Shown: positions 12,981 through 20,674 of the stretch, one piece after another
Position numbering within the stretch: the stretch's first letter is position 1
Layout of the letters: the number at the start of each line of letters is the position of its first letter
Assembly (NCBI GenBank): GCA_002352055.1
Contig: DEHS01000049.1
Location: 1,326-24,680 of the forward strand
Origin: Legionellaceae bacterium UBA2794
GTDB lineage: Bacteria > Pseudomonadota > Gammaproteobacteria > Legionellales > Legionellaceae
DNA: 23,355 nucleotides
Reading direction: 5' to 3'
The notes under the pieces: generated by a model
What the model was told of the DNA's origin: nothing
What the model saw: the letters and a program-made list of their open reading frames with translations, nothing else
The model's database searches: none
Position numbers and translations under genes: made by a program

Positions 12981-15776
12981 ATGAATCGTGTGAATCAGGC
13001 CATCAATTGGTTATTAGGGGAGGGGAGTCATAGCCCTCTAAAAACAAAAGCCATAGAGCAAGGGTACACCAAAGAAGGTCCTTCCTTGGCAGAGCACCTG
13101 GCCTTTGTTGATTTTTGTGATGAAAAAAACCTTTTTCTACTCAACGATGGAGTAAGCGTGGGAAGTGGGTTTGAATTAGGTGATATTCCGGCAGAGGCTA
13201 CATCCCCCGAGCACTTAGAAGCTGTTTTTAATAAAATCCGCGATACGTTTGCCAATGTGGTGCCTTTACACCAAATGGATCCTTGGGTCATGCAAATGTA
13301 CGTCTGCGACGAATATTCCTTAGAGCCCGTCCTTAAGCACATTCAAAACGCCATTGAGCCTGATGTTTTAAAAACCCAATTTACCCAAGACTACCTCAGA
13401 CGCCTACACGACTTATTTCAAAAAATGGCACGGCCCGAAGGCCTGTTTTTAGATCCCAAAACAGGCGCTGCTTTTCGTGGACGACGCAGGCGCATTCGGG
13501 TGTTGTTTTATCGACGCTACCAACAACTCAAAACAACACGCGATGAGGCAGTGAGTGAACATGAGGACGTATGCGCCCAAATTGCCGCCAAACTCATCTC
13601 CCCAGGACTTACTTTAAAGCGCCTCACCGGTCGGGCGTATTACAGCTGGTGGGTTAAATGGTTTAACCCCAACCCCCTCCTGACGAGGGCCGATAGTGAA
13701 GCGCTATTAAAGCGCTTCCCCTATCCAAAAAAGAAGAAACCTGCAAGCTTTTGTTTTCCTCAAAACATCTTCTTTAGTCCTGTGGCAAGCGATGAGAAGG
13801 GGTTTATTTTTGATGGCATCAAGCATCGAGTGCTTTATGTGGACGGCTTAAAAGAAGCGCCTGAAATTGGTTTGATTTCCCGAGAAAAACCTCAGGCAAA
13901 TCCCAAGCACCGCTACGCCTTATTGGACCGCTTACCCGAAGGCTCTATTTATACTCTGTCGGTGGTTTTTGAGAGCGATGAATCACTCGATGCGCACTTA
14001 ATGCGTATCGAAAAGGGCGTTATTGGTACAAGCCTTAAACCTTCTGAAGTACGAAAGGATATTAAGGCTGCCCGTGATGAACTGTCTTGTGGCAATCGAC
14101 TTTTTTGGGTCAATCAAGCGGTGTATTACCGAGGCTGTGATGACCAAACCTTGGTGCAGATTGAAAAAGAACTGCACTCATTATTCATTGATGCCAAGAT
14201 GCCGCTCATTAATTCACGCTTTGATTTACATCCATTAAATAGCTACCTTAATAGTCTGCCTTTTAGTTTTGTGCCCTCCTTTGCACGCAAGCACCTGTGT
14301 TACGACCGCCTGGTGTATGCATCAGAGCTTGCAGCTTTGCTCCCCGTGTATGGACGCAACCAAGGGGCACGCCACCTTCCTTGTTTTACCTTCTTTAATC
14401 GCTTAGGTGAACCTGTTTTATTTGATATCTTGCATCATGACTTCATCAGTCAAAACTCACATATGGCCCTTTTTGCCAACTCGGGTGCGGGAAAGTCAGT
14501 GGCAACCGGCTGGATGATTAACTCCTTAATGGCCATTAAAAATGCGCGTATTGTATTATTTGAAATGGGTAATTCTTTTGATCGCATGCTCATTCACGCC
14601 AAAGCGATGGGCAAATCCACCAAGCAATTATTACTGAGCAATCAAAAGAGTAAAGCGGTGCCCCTAAACCCTTTTTGTGAAGCCTATAAAGCAATCCCTG
14701 AAATCAGCGAGAGTTTAACGGAACAACAAGCCGCAAAGCTTGCCCAGAAGATGCTCGATTTACAAAGCACTCTGGCGGTCAAAGCAGCAGACTCAGATTT
14801 AAATTGTGATGAAGAATCACGCAGCTATTTAAGTGAACTTTTGTTAGCCCTACGCACCATGATAACGGAGGCGAACGAACAAGAAGAGGCGTTGTTTTCC
14901 TTAAGTGATGAAACCCTGCTCATTGAAGTATTAAGTGATGCCATCCTGACTTCATTTAAAAATGAAGTGCCGCAGATGCTGACCGAACATGTATTGGAAG
15001 CTTTTGTCAGACGATTGGTGCGTGAAGAGGTGCCTCGAAAGAAAGACCGTATTTTGGAGATGCATGACCGATTAAAAAGTTATGTGATAAACAGCAATAA
15101 GTCGCGCTTTTTTAACGTACCCACTGAGCCTTTAGGGGACTTTGATATTTTTCATATCGATATTTCAGCCATTAAAGACGATAAAGGAAAATTGGCTTTG
15201 GTGATGGTGTCCTTATTGCCGCGGATCTTAGCGATGGCGGAAGCCACCCAAAACGACAACAGACCGACCTTTTTATTTATTGATGAATCCCACCTTCAGT
15301 TTCAAATTGATGTGATTGTGTCCGCTTGCTTATTGGCCGCAAAGGTGGCTAGAAAATTAGGGTTGTGGCTGGTTCCTATTACGCAAAACGTGGGGGACAT
15401 GAGCTCTGAAAAAGCCACGAAAATTCTCTCGCTAGTTGAAACCTGGATTTTATTAGGCCTTGATGAAAAGGAACTTGCCGATGTAAAAAAATTCAAACAA
15501 TTAACTCCGGAACAAGAAGCACTTATTCGAGATATTGACTCGCAAAAAGGGCTCTATGCGGAAGCCGTTTTATTAGGTTCACGCTATCAGGGTTTATTTC
15601 GAGTGATTCCACCACGCTACTTATTAGCATTACTTTTGAATGAAAAATCAGAAAAAGCAACCCGACATCTTTTGGAGGAAGAACATGGCGTACTTAAAGC
15701 GGCAGAATTGGTGGCCACACGCTTGGAAAATAAACGCAGCAACAGCCTTGAAGAGCATTGTTTTTATGATGATTAG
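12981..15776 (+). CDS. Conjugative ATPase, TIGR03744 family (VirB4/TraC-like)
   Basis: 931 residues. The Walker A loop 'NSGAGKS' lies near residues 499-505 and the Walker B strand 'PTFLFIDESH' near 760-770; 'QNVGDMSS' follows in the position of the sensor region. The N-terminal half is the VirB4/TraC domain that contacts the membrane complex. The enzyme powers pilus assembly and substrate transfer from the cytoplasmic face. Length is normal for the family. AGGAA site upstream. The last 92 bases also encode the start of the next protein. Confidence 0.93.
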   Translation: MNRVNQAINWLLGEGSHSPLKTKAIEQGYTKEGPSLAEHLAFVDFCDEKNLFLLNDGVSVGSGFELGDIPAEATSPEHLEAVFNKIRDTFANVVPLHQMDPWVMQMYVCDEYSLEPVLKHIQNAIEPDVLKTQFTQDYLRRLHDLFQKMARPEGLFLDPKTGAAFRGRRRRIRVLFYRRYQQLKTTRDEAVSEHEDVCAQIAAKLISPGLTLKRLTGRAYYSWWVKWFNPNPLLTRADSEALLKRFPYPKKKKPASFCFPQNIFFSPVASDEKGFIFDGIKHRVLYVDGLKEAPEIGLISREKPQANPKHRYALLDRLPEGSIYTLSVVFESDESLDAHLMRIEKGVIGTSLKPSEVRKDIKAARDELSCGNRLFWVNQAVYYRGCDDQTLVQIEKELHSLFIDAKMPLINSRFDLHPLNSYLNSLPFSFVPSFARKHLCYDRLVYASELAALLPVYGRNQGARHLPCFTFFNRLGEPVLFDILHHDFISQNSHMALFANSGAGKSVATGWMINSLMAIKNARIVLFEMGNSFDRMLIHAKAMGKSTKQLLLSNQKSKAVPLNPFCEAYKAIPEISESLTEQQAAKLAQKMLDLQSTLAVKAADSDLNCDEESRSYLSELLLALRTMITEANEQEEALFSLSDETLLIEVLSDAILTSFKNEVPQMLTEHVLEAFVRRLVREEVPRKKDRILEMHDRLKSYVINSNKSRFFNVPTEPLGDFDIFHIDISAIKDDKGKLALVMVSLLPRILAMAEATQNDNRPTFLFIDESHLQFQIDVIVSACLLAAKVARKLGLWLVPITQNVGDMSSEKATKILSLVETWILLGLDEKELADVKKFKQLTPEQEALIRDIDSQKGLYAEAVLLGSRYQGLFRVIPPRYLLALLLNEKSEKATRHLLEEEHGVLKAAELVATRLENKRSNSLEEHCFYDD

Positions 15777-16125
15777 CCTGATTAGTTTCAGTACTCACGC
15801 AGAGCTCATCGAAGTCTTTACAACCAAGGCATACCCTGTGGCACTTAATGGCTTACAGGCCGAAGTATGTGCGCTTGATGCATTAAATGAAATGACCAGT
15901 GAGTTAAACAATAACCCACCCAAGATTGGCGCGTTACAACAGATCAATACCATTCAAAATCCCCGTCTGACCCTCTTTTATCGCTGCCAGATGCGGGCCA
16001 GTGTTTATGGCGTGTCTTCGCTTCCTGCCATCGTCATCGATAAGCGCTATGTAACTTATGGCGTACGTGCAGCAGATAAAGCATTGATTGCAAGTCGTCA
16101 TTACAAAGAGTCTCATCATGATTAA
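15685..16125 (+). CDS. ICE periplasmic protein, TIGR03757 family (thioredoxin-like)
   Basis: 146 residues. The ATG at 15685 has GGAGGA at 15674-15679 and gives a signal segment ending near 'STHAEL', so it is better than the upstream ATG at 15640. The family core 'IEVFTTKAYPV', 'VCALDALNEM' and 'SLPAIVIDKRYVTYGVRAADKAL' is clear. The 'PAIV' stretch resembles a cis-Pro loop, hinting at a thioredoxin-like fold (DUF1525), without a CxxC motif. It lies 92 bases inside the VirB4 gene and overlaps the next gene by eight bases. Confidence 0.88.
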   Translation: MAYLKRQNWWPHAWKINAATALKSIVFMMISLISFSTHAELIEVFTTKAYPVALNGLQAEVCALDALNEMTSELNNNPPKIGALQQINTIQNPRLTLFYRCQMRASVYGVSSLPAIVIDKRYVTYGVRAADKALIASRHYKESHHD

Positions 16126-17119
16126 ATGGATACTGTGCGTTTACATGGTCCTTTTTTCATTGGCAGCACTTGGGTTTGAAAGCACCAAACCGAACAAGCC
16201 GACGAGCACCCCTAAGATCGCACTCAGGGTATTAAAAAAGCAAATGGAAAATAGCCACCTGAAGGTGATTGGCGGTTGCATGTGGTTAGAAAGTAATTTT
16301 CCAACGAAATTAACCCCAGGTCCTGCAGTATCTCAGTTTGTCCCTGATTTAATCGTGACCGTTTCCAATAATCCTGGGGAAAATCCCTGGATTGAGGCGA
16401 ATACTCTTTATGAAAATAAAGCGGCATTAACCACGTATAAATCGTTATTTACAACAGCACTAAACCTGCCTTTGGGCTTTGGTGATGGCAGTGGGCAATT
16501 GGCATCCCTTCATCTTAATGAAGACCGAACCCGAGTGGTGAGCGTCATCGGCTCTCCATCAGCAATTTATCAAATGAAAGGGATAACCCATAAGCCTGAA
16601 ACCACGCTCATGAAATTGTATTACTCAAGTCTTGCAGATGCGGTGAATGAGAGAACAGAACTTGGTGAAATCGCCTATATGGCAACGCATCCGCAGCTTT
16701 TAATCAATCATGACATTGGGAGCACCTCTTACCTTTGGGGTCATGAACTACCTCGGTTAATGCGTGTCACGCAACCCTCACGCTACAGAGCGTCAGTGGT
16801 TGCGGCCATGCATGCGGCTGACATTGTCACCAATGAAGGCATGCACCTGAAAATCCCGACCACCAATGCCTGTGGCCCACATTGCGTGGTCGCTAATGTG
16901 CTATTTGACCCACATCAAAAACAGGTTATTTGGCAAGAAGTCTATCCGAAGAATCGCAACATCATTCCAGGCGACCCAACAGATGAAGGAATAGATGATG
17001 AGGCAAAAGGCAATGGGAATTATGTCTTTGTGGTGTGGCGCAAATACAAGGGCTGTGTCACGCAACCCGGTAAATTGTTATGGGGCACTCCTCATGTGGG
17101 CTCCCCTCAAAAACGATAG
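16118..17119 (+). CDS. ICE periplasmic protein, TIGR03756 family (TraU-like)
   Basis: 333 residues from ATG 16118, which overlaps the previous stop and gives a signal peptide ending near 'ALGF'; the alternative ATG at 16088 would place ten polar residues before it. 'GGCMWLESNFPTKLTPGPAVSQFVPDLIVTVSNNPGENPW' (about 57-98) is the TraU-type signature, followed by 'GSTSYLWGHELPRLMR' and a Cys pair near 'NACGPHC'. TraU helps mating-pair stabilisation in F-like systems; the same role is assumed here. Confidence 0.9.
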   Translation: MIKWILCVYMVLFSLAALGFESTKPNKPTSTPKIALRVLKKQMENSHLKVIGGCMWLESNFPTKLTPGPAVSQFVPDLIVTVSNNPGENPWIEANTLYENKAALTTYKSLFTTALNLPLGFGDGSGQLASLHLNEDRTRVVSVIGSPSAIYQMKGITHKPETTLMKLYYSSLADAVNERTELGEIAYMATHPQLLINHDIGSTSYLWGHELPRLMRVTQPSRYRASVVAAMHAADIVTNEGMHLKIPTTNACGPHCVVANVLFDPHQKQVIWQEVYPKNRNIIPGDPTDEGIDDEAKGNGNYVFVVWRKYKGCVTQPGKLLWGTPHVGSPQKR

Positions 17120-17131
17120 GAAAGAAAATAA

Positions 17132-18526
17132 ATGAAATTAAGCGTAGTGGCGTTATGTGTTTTATTCAGCACTGAGGTATTGGCAAGCTCTCTCTTTCCA
17201 GAGCAATCCGAATATTATTATCAATTAGGTAGTTCGTCGGATGTATTCGTACCACCGGTTAATCGCGACCAAACTGTGACCATTGGTGGGTTTATTAATG
17301 GAGGAGGTTTAAGCTGTAATTTATTTAATCCAGTGGTTTCTATTACCAATACCTTTCAAGATTTAAAAAATTCAGCTAATGGCATTCCCTCAGGCGTCAT
17401 CGATAATTTAAAAGGCTCGATTGCAGGATTTCCTATGTACAAGCTGCAACAAGCCATGCCCGGACTTTATAATATCTTACAAAATGCTTCTGCCGGTGCG
17501 CAAAATGAATTTGCCTTAAAAGTAGCTGATTGTCAGGCAACTAAACGAGCTCTGGAGGAGGGCAATTCTCCGATTAGTGGCATGTTGTCTGTCTCTGACT
17601 CACAAGGGTGGGTTGATGCAGCAAAACGTGCCAAAAATGGCGAGCCTGTCGATATTTCAAAAGCGGCCAAAGACATTGCCAATAAAGGGGAAGAATACGG
17701 TCTACCCTGGGTGCATCGAGATAAAGGCAATGCGGGTGGAAGTAAACAAGTCCCTATTAAAGTCATTAATGATGTCGTGATTGCCGGTTATAACGTATTA
17801 CTCACCCCATCACGGGGTCTTGATGAGACGACCGCTCCTTCAGAGGACAATATTAAAAAAAATCATTTCGCACAGATTTGGCGAACTCCCGAGGAGGCCG
17901 CTCATTGGGCGGTACTGGTTTTAGGCGACATTCACATCAGTCATAAAAAAGAAAACGACGCTCACGATGCCAAAGCTGGCATTGGTCTCTCCCCATTACT
18001 TCAAAGCTGCCCAAAGAGTGCCAGCAGTGCAACCTGCGTTACTAATGTAAGTAGCGCTCTATGGAAGTTGGTTGATAAGAAGTGGCCTTTAACTGAAGTG
18101 AATCTTCGAAAAATCAGTGCCTCTAATATAGTCATTACCGATGAAATCATCACCGCAATCCAACGCATGCCGCGCGAGCAACAAATCATGACCGTATCCA
18201 AATTAGGGGAGGAGATTGCCATTCAAAATCTATTAGACGAGGCAATTATGTTACGCCACCTCCTGCAAGCCGGGATGCAAATTCAAGAGGTACAAAATCT
18301 AAAGCCTGCCCAAAGCATGGTGAATGCCGCGCTTAATAAGCTGGATAAGGAAATTCACTCCCTGGCCTTTGAAACTGAGGTTCGTAAAAAAATGATGACC
18401 CAAACCTTAAACCTCATCATGGATTTGCGCACTCATGATTTAGCCAAATCAATGCCAGGCAGCACCCATGAGACGGATCTCATTAAAAACGGTGCGGTGT
18501 ATCAAAACAGTAATAAGAAGGAGTAG
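17132..18526 (+). CDS. ICE periplasmic protein, TIGR03755 family (TraH-like by position)
   Basis: 464 residues with signal peptide ending near 'EVLAS'. The family features are 'YYQLGSSSDVFVPP', 'GGFINGGGLSCNLFNP', 'GSIAGFPMYKLQQAMPGLYNILQNA' (about 90-114) and 'DCQATKRALEEG', then a long helical C-terminal part. The mixture of short Gly-rich strands and coiled-coil C-terminus recalls TraH of F-like systems. AGGAAAG site upstream. Confidence 0.88.
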   Translation: MKLSVVALCVLFSTEVLASSLFPEQSEYYYQLGSSSDVFVPPVNRDQTVTIGGFINGGGLSCNLFNPVVSITNTFQDLKNSANGIPSGVIDNLKGSIAGFPMYKLQQAMPGLYNILQNASAGAQNEFALKVADCQATKRALEEGNSPISGMLSVSDSQGWVDAAKRAKNGEPVDISKAAKDIANKGEEYGLPWVHRDKGNAGGSKQVPIKVINDVVIAGYNVLLTPSRGLDETTAPSEDNIKKNHFAQIWRTPEEAAHWAVLVLGDIHISHKKENDAHDAKAGIGLSPLLQSCPKSASSATCVTNVSSALWKLVDKKWPLTEVNLRKISASNIVITDEIITAIQRMPREQQIMTVSKLGEEIAIQNLLDEAIMLRHLLQAGMQIQEVQNLKPAQSMVNAALNKLDKEIHSLAFETEVRKKMMTQTLNLIMDLRTHDLAKSMPGSTHETDLIKNGAVYQNSNKKE

Positions 18527-18530
18527 GACC

Positions 18531-20105
18531 ATGATTGTATTTAGTCCACTAGCTTTATATACCACCTATCTGGGCTGGCAGCAGTATGATGTGTTGTTTG
18601 ATGCCCTATGGCAAACAGGACTCTTATACATTGGTTTTATGATGGTGGCGCATCGCTATCTCAAAAATGTGCTGGCACCAGCGGGCTCGACCCATCATGC
18701 AGCAGAGCATGCGCTTAACAGCTTTTTGTATGAGTTGACCATTACTTTTTTAATTTGTGGGTTATTTGTCTACCCCTGCGTTCCTTTAGAACAAAAGGGA
18801 CTTTCGTTTAAGCCGATGTGCACGATGGAAAAAGGCACTGAAGTCAGCGAATCGCATATTAAAGATTCAGGAACGACTTATGATGAAGCCTTCGCAGACG
18901 TACTAACCAATGAGGTCAGAATGCCTATTGGATTTTCGTTATTGCAAAACTTCTGTTCTAGTTTTTCTTATGGGCTTATGAAAGTCGCGGGGTGTACTGA
19001 TAGCCTCCAGTCCATCCAGGGGGATTTGATTTCAACCTATATTCCACATGAGCTGCGTCAGCAGGCCTTGCAGTTTCATCGCCAGTGCTTTTTAGAAGCA
19101 CGCGGCAGTTATTTAAATGAACCCCGAAGTGATGCGGAAAAAGAACACATTAAAAAAATATTAAAGCGTCATGGTGGTGAGGACGATCTCAATTGGATGG
19201 GTTCTAAAACCTTCCGGACCTTTTATTATGGCAAATCAAGAGCAAGAGAACCCGTGCCTGGATTTTCCTACGCCCAATACCCCAATCCCAATTTTGAGTC
19301 GGCGGCTAAGAATGATGCATCGGTTAATGACCATAAACCTACTTATGGTTACCCCACCTGCAATCAATGGTGGGACAAAATTCAGGCAGATTTGGTAAAC
19401 GCATCGGAACGAGCAGGGTATTTCGACAAACACATTGGCACCCTTGATGTGAGTACACGGGTTCTTGATTACAAACAAAAACATCAATCTGCTTGGAATT
19501 CTGATTTAACCCCACAAGACTACATCGCCAAAGTGTTGATCCAGGATAACCGTGATTTGCAGGAACAAAGTTCTGAATCGCTGATGAATACAACCAACAG
19601 CAGCATCGGAACCACTCTTTCTCGCGGTCTTATGAATATAGGAGAGTCGGTTAAATCGTATACCTCTACCCCTTTAAAAAGAGAGGCCACCATGCAAACC
19701 CTACCGGTCATGCATGCATTCTTTTATTTTTTTTTAATTGTTTTTACACCCCTTGTTCTTGCTTTAAGCGGTTATAGTCCGCGCGCTTTAGGAGCGCTCT
19801 GCGGTTTATATATTATGGCCATTTTTGTCCAATGCATTTGGCATTACGTGGGCATTTTAGAACGCAGTGTTATTGATCCTATGGGCGAGAGTGATTTAGT
19901 GGCTGCCATGCGGAATATGGCGGTACTTTTCTACTACGCAGCACCGGTATTGTTATTTAAATTATCCAGTCACTTTGGCGGTGATGCAGGTGTTGGGTTG
20001 GTGAGTCTCTTTGGTTATTCGCAGAATGCCGCGCAAAATTCTGTTGATACGCAAATGCAGATTGCCAAAGCGGGAGTTAAGGTTGCATCGCGGGGGATGA
20101 TATGA
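18531..20105 (+). CDS. traG: TraG N-terminal-domain membrane protein
   Basis: 524 residues from ATG 18531, with AAGGAG ten bases upstream; an in-frame TTG-like start at 18468 lies inside the previous gene. 'MIVFSPLALYTTYLGWQQYDVLFDAL' (1-26) is typical of the TraG-N domain. Membrane segments occur at about 26-42, 66-85, 390-412, 417-440 and 460-480, around a large Cys-containing periplasmic part with 'CNQWWDKI'. The C-terminal half of F TraG is absent, as is usual in GI-type elements. Acts in pilus assembly and mating-pair stabilisation. Confidence 0.88.
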   Translation: MIVFSPLALYTTYLGWQQYDVLFDALWQTGLLYIGFMMVAHRYLKNVLAPAGSTHHAAEHALNSFLYELTITFLICGLFVYPCVPLEQKGLSFKPMCTMEKGTEVSESHIKDSGTTYDEAFADVLTNEVRMPIGFSLLQNFCSSFSYGLMKVAGCTDSLQSIQGDLISTYIPHELRQQALQFHRQCFLEARGSYLNEPRSDAEKEHIKKILKRHGGEDDLNWMGSKTFRTFYYGKSRAREPVPGFSYAQYPNPNFESAAKNDASVNDHKPTYGYPTCNQWWDKIQADLVNASERAGYFDKHIGTLDVSTRVLDYKQKHQSAWNSDLTPQDYIAKVLIQDNRDLQEQSSESLMNTTNSSIGTTLSRGLMNIGESVKSYTSTPLKREATMQTLPVMHAFFYFFLIVFTPLVLALSGYSPRALGALCGLYIMAIFVQCIWHYVGILERSVIDPMGESDLVAAMRNMAVLFYYAAPVLLFKLSSHFGGDAGVGLVSLFGYSQNAAQNSVDTQMQIAKAGVKVASRGMI

Positions 20106-20119
20106 GCGCAATATTTCAA

Positions 20120-20323
20120 TTACTGCCTTGTGGCTTCCGTATAATCTTGAGGACTTATCGCGGCGTTTTGCAACAGCTCAATGGCTTCCAATTCGTTATA
20201 CCGAGGCGTTTTTCTGTGGTGATTCGATACGTCAATCGCAGCATCTGCTACCCACACAGTTATTTTAATCAAAGCCCAAACCAGTTTCAGCAAGGCTTTA
20301 CAGATAGTCAATGCAGTATTCAT
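20120..20323 (-). CDS. Small reverse-strand protein, 67 aa, between traG and the next gene
   Basis: The only minus-strand gene in the transfer operon. Its start has AGGA at about nine bases (complement of 20333-20336), and codon use looks like real coding. Residues 9-30 form a hydrophobic helix, possibly a membrane anchor, and 34-67 a charged tail. Its start lies 14 bases from that of the divergent plus-strand gene. Several GI-type clusters have a reverse-strand gene (DUF3742) just after traG, and this could be its counterpart, but I see no clear similarity. The plus strand of the same stretch is open for 80 codons and competes with this call. Confidence 0.55.
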   Translation of the reverse strand: MNTALTICKALLKLVWALIKITVWVADAAIDVSNHHRKTPRYNELEAIELLQNAAISPQDYTEATRQ

Positions 20324-20337
20324 CAGGAGCTGTCCTT

Positions 20338-20670
20338 ATGTTAAAAAAATTCCTTCAACCGTCAATTATAGTGGCAATTCAATTGATTTTACTAGCGATT
20401 TTAATCGTCTGCATCACCCCTTTTTTATTAAGAAATACGGATTCATTGAATCAATTTCGCGAGTTTGTTCAGCATTACAAATGGGCTTTACTCATGACCC
20501 ATGGGTTATTTTATGCAGCCCTTTATTGTGCATGGCCTTTATTTATCAACCTACTGAGTCAAAAACAAGCATCTCCTCCTAGTGCGCAGCAGCGGCGATG
20601 TGCGTTGACTGCGCGGCTTTATTTAATTGGTGCCTTTGTCATTTTCGAAATGTTGCATTTATTAAGGTAA
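20338..20670 (+). CDS. Small inner-membrane protein, 110 aa, upstream of traD
   Basis: ATG 20338 has AGGAG (20325-20329) eight bases upstream, better than the ATG at 20311. Three hydrophobic segments, about 8-31, 45-70 and 89-108, leave a short polar linker rich in Gln and Ser. It ends four bases before traD, so it may be a partner of the coupling protein. I do not recognise the family. Confidence 0.75.
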   Translation: MLKKFLQPSIIVAIQLILLAILIVCITPFLLRNTDSLNQFREFVQHYKWALLMTHGLFYAALYCAWPLFINLLSQKQASPPSAQQRRCALTARLYLIGAFVIFEMLHLLR

Positions 20671-20674
20671 GAAC

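Noticed and set aside
20102..20344. Plus-strand reading frame of 80 codons coupled by ATGA to traG
   Set aside because: The product is rich in Arg, Cys and Phe without a plausible fold, ends past the start of the next gene, and the minus frame of the same stretch has better codon use and a ribosome site. Kept as a competing possibility only.
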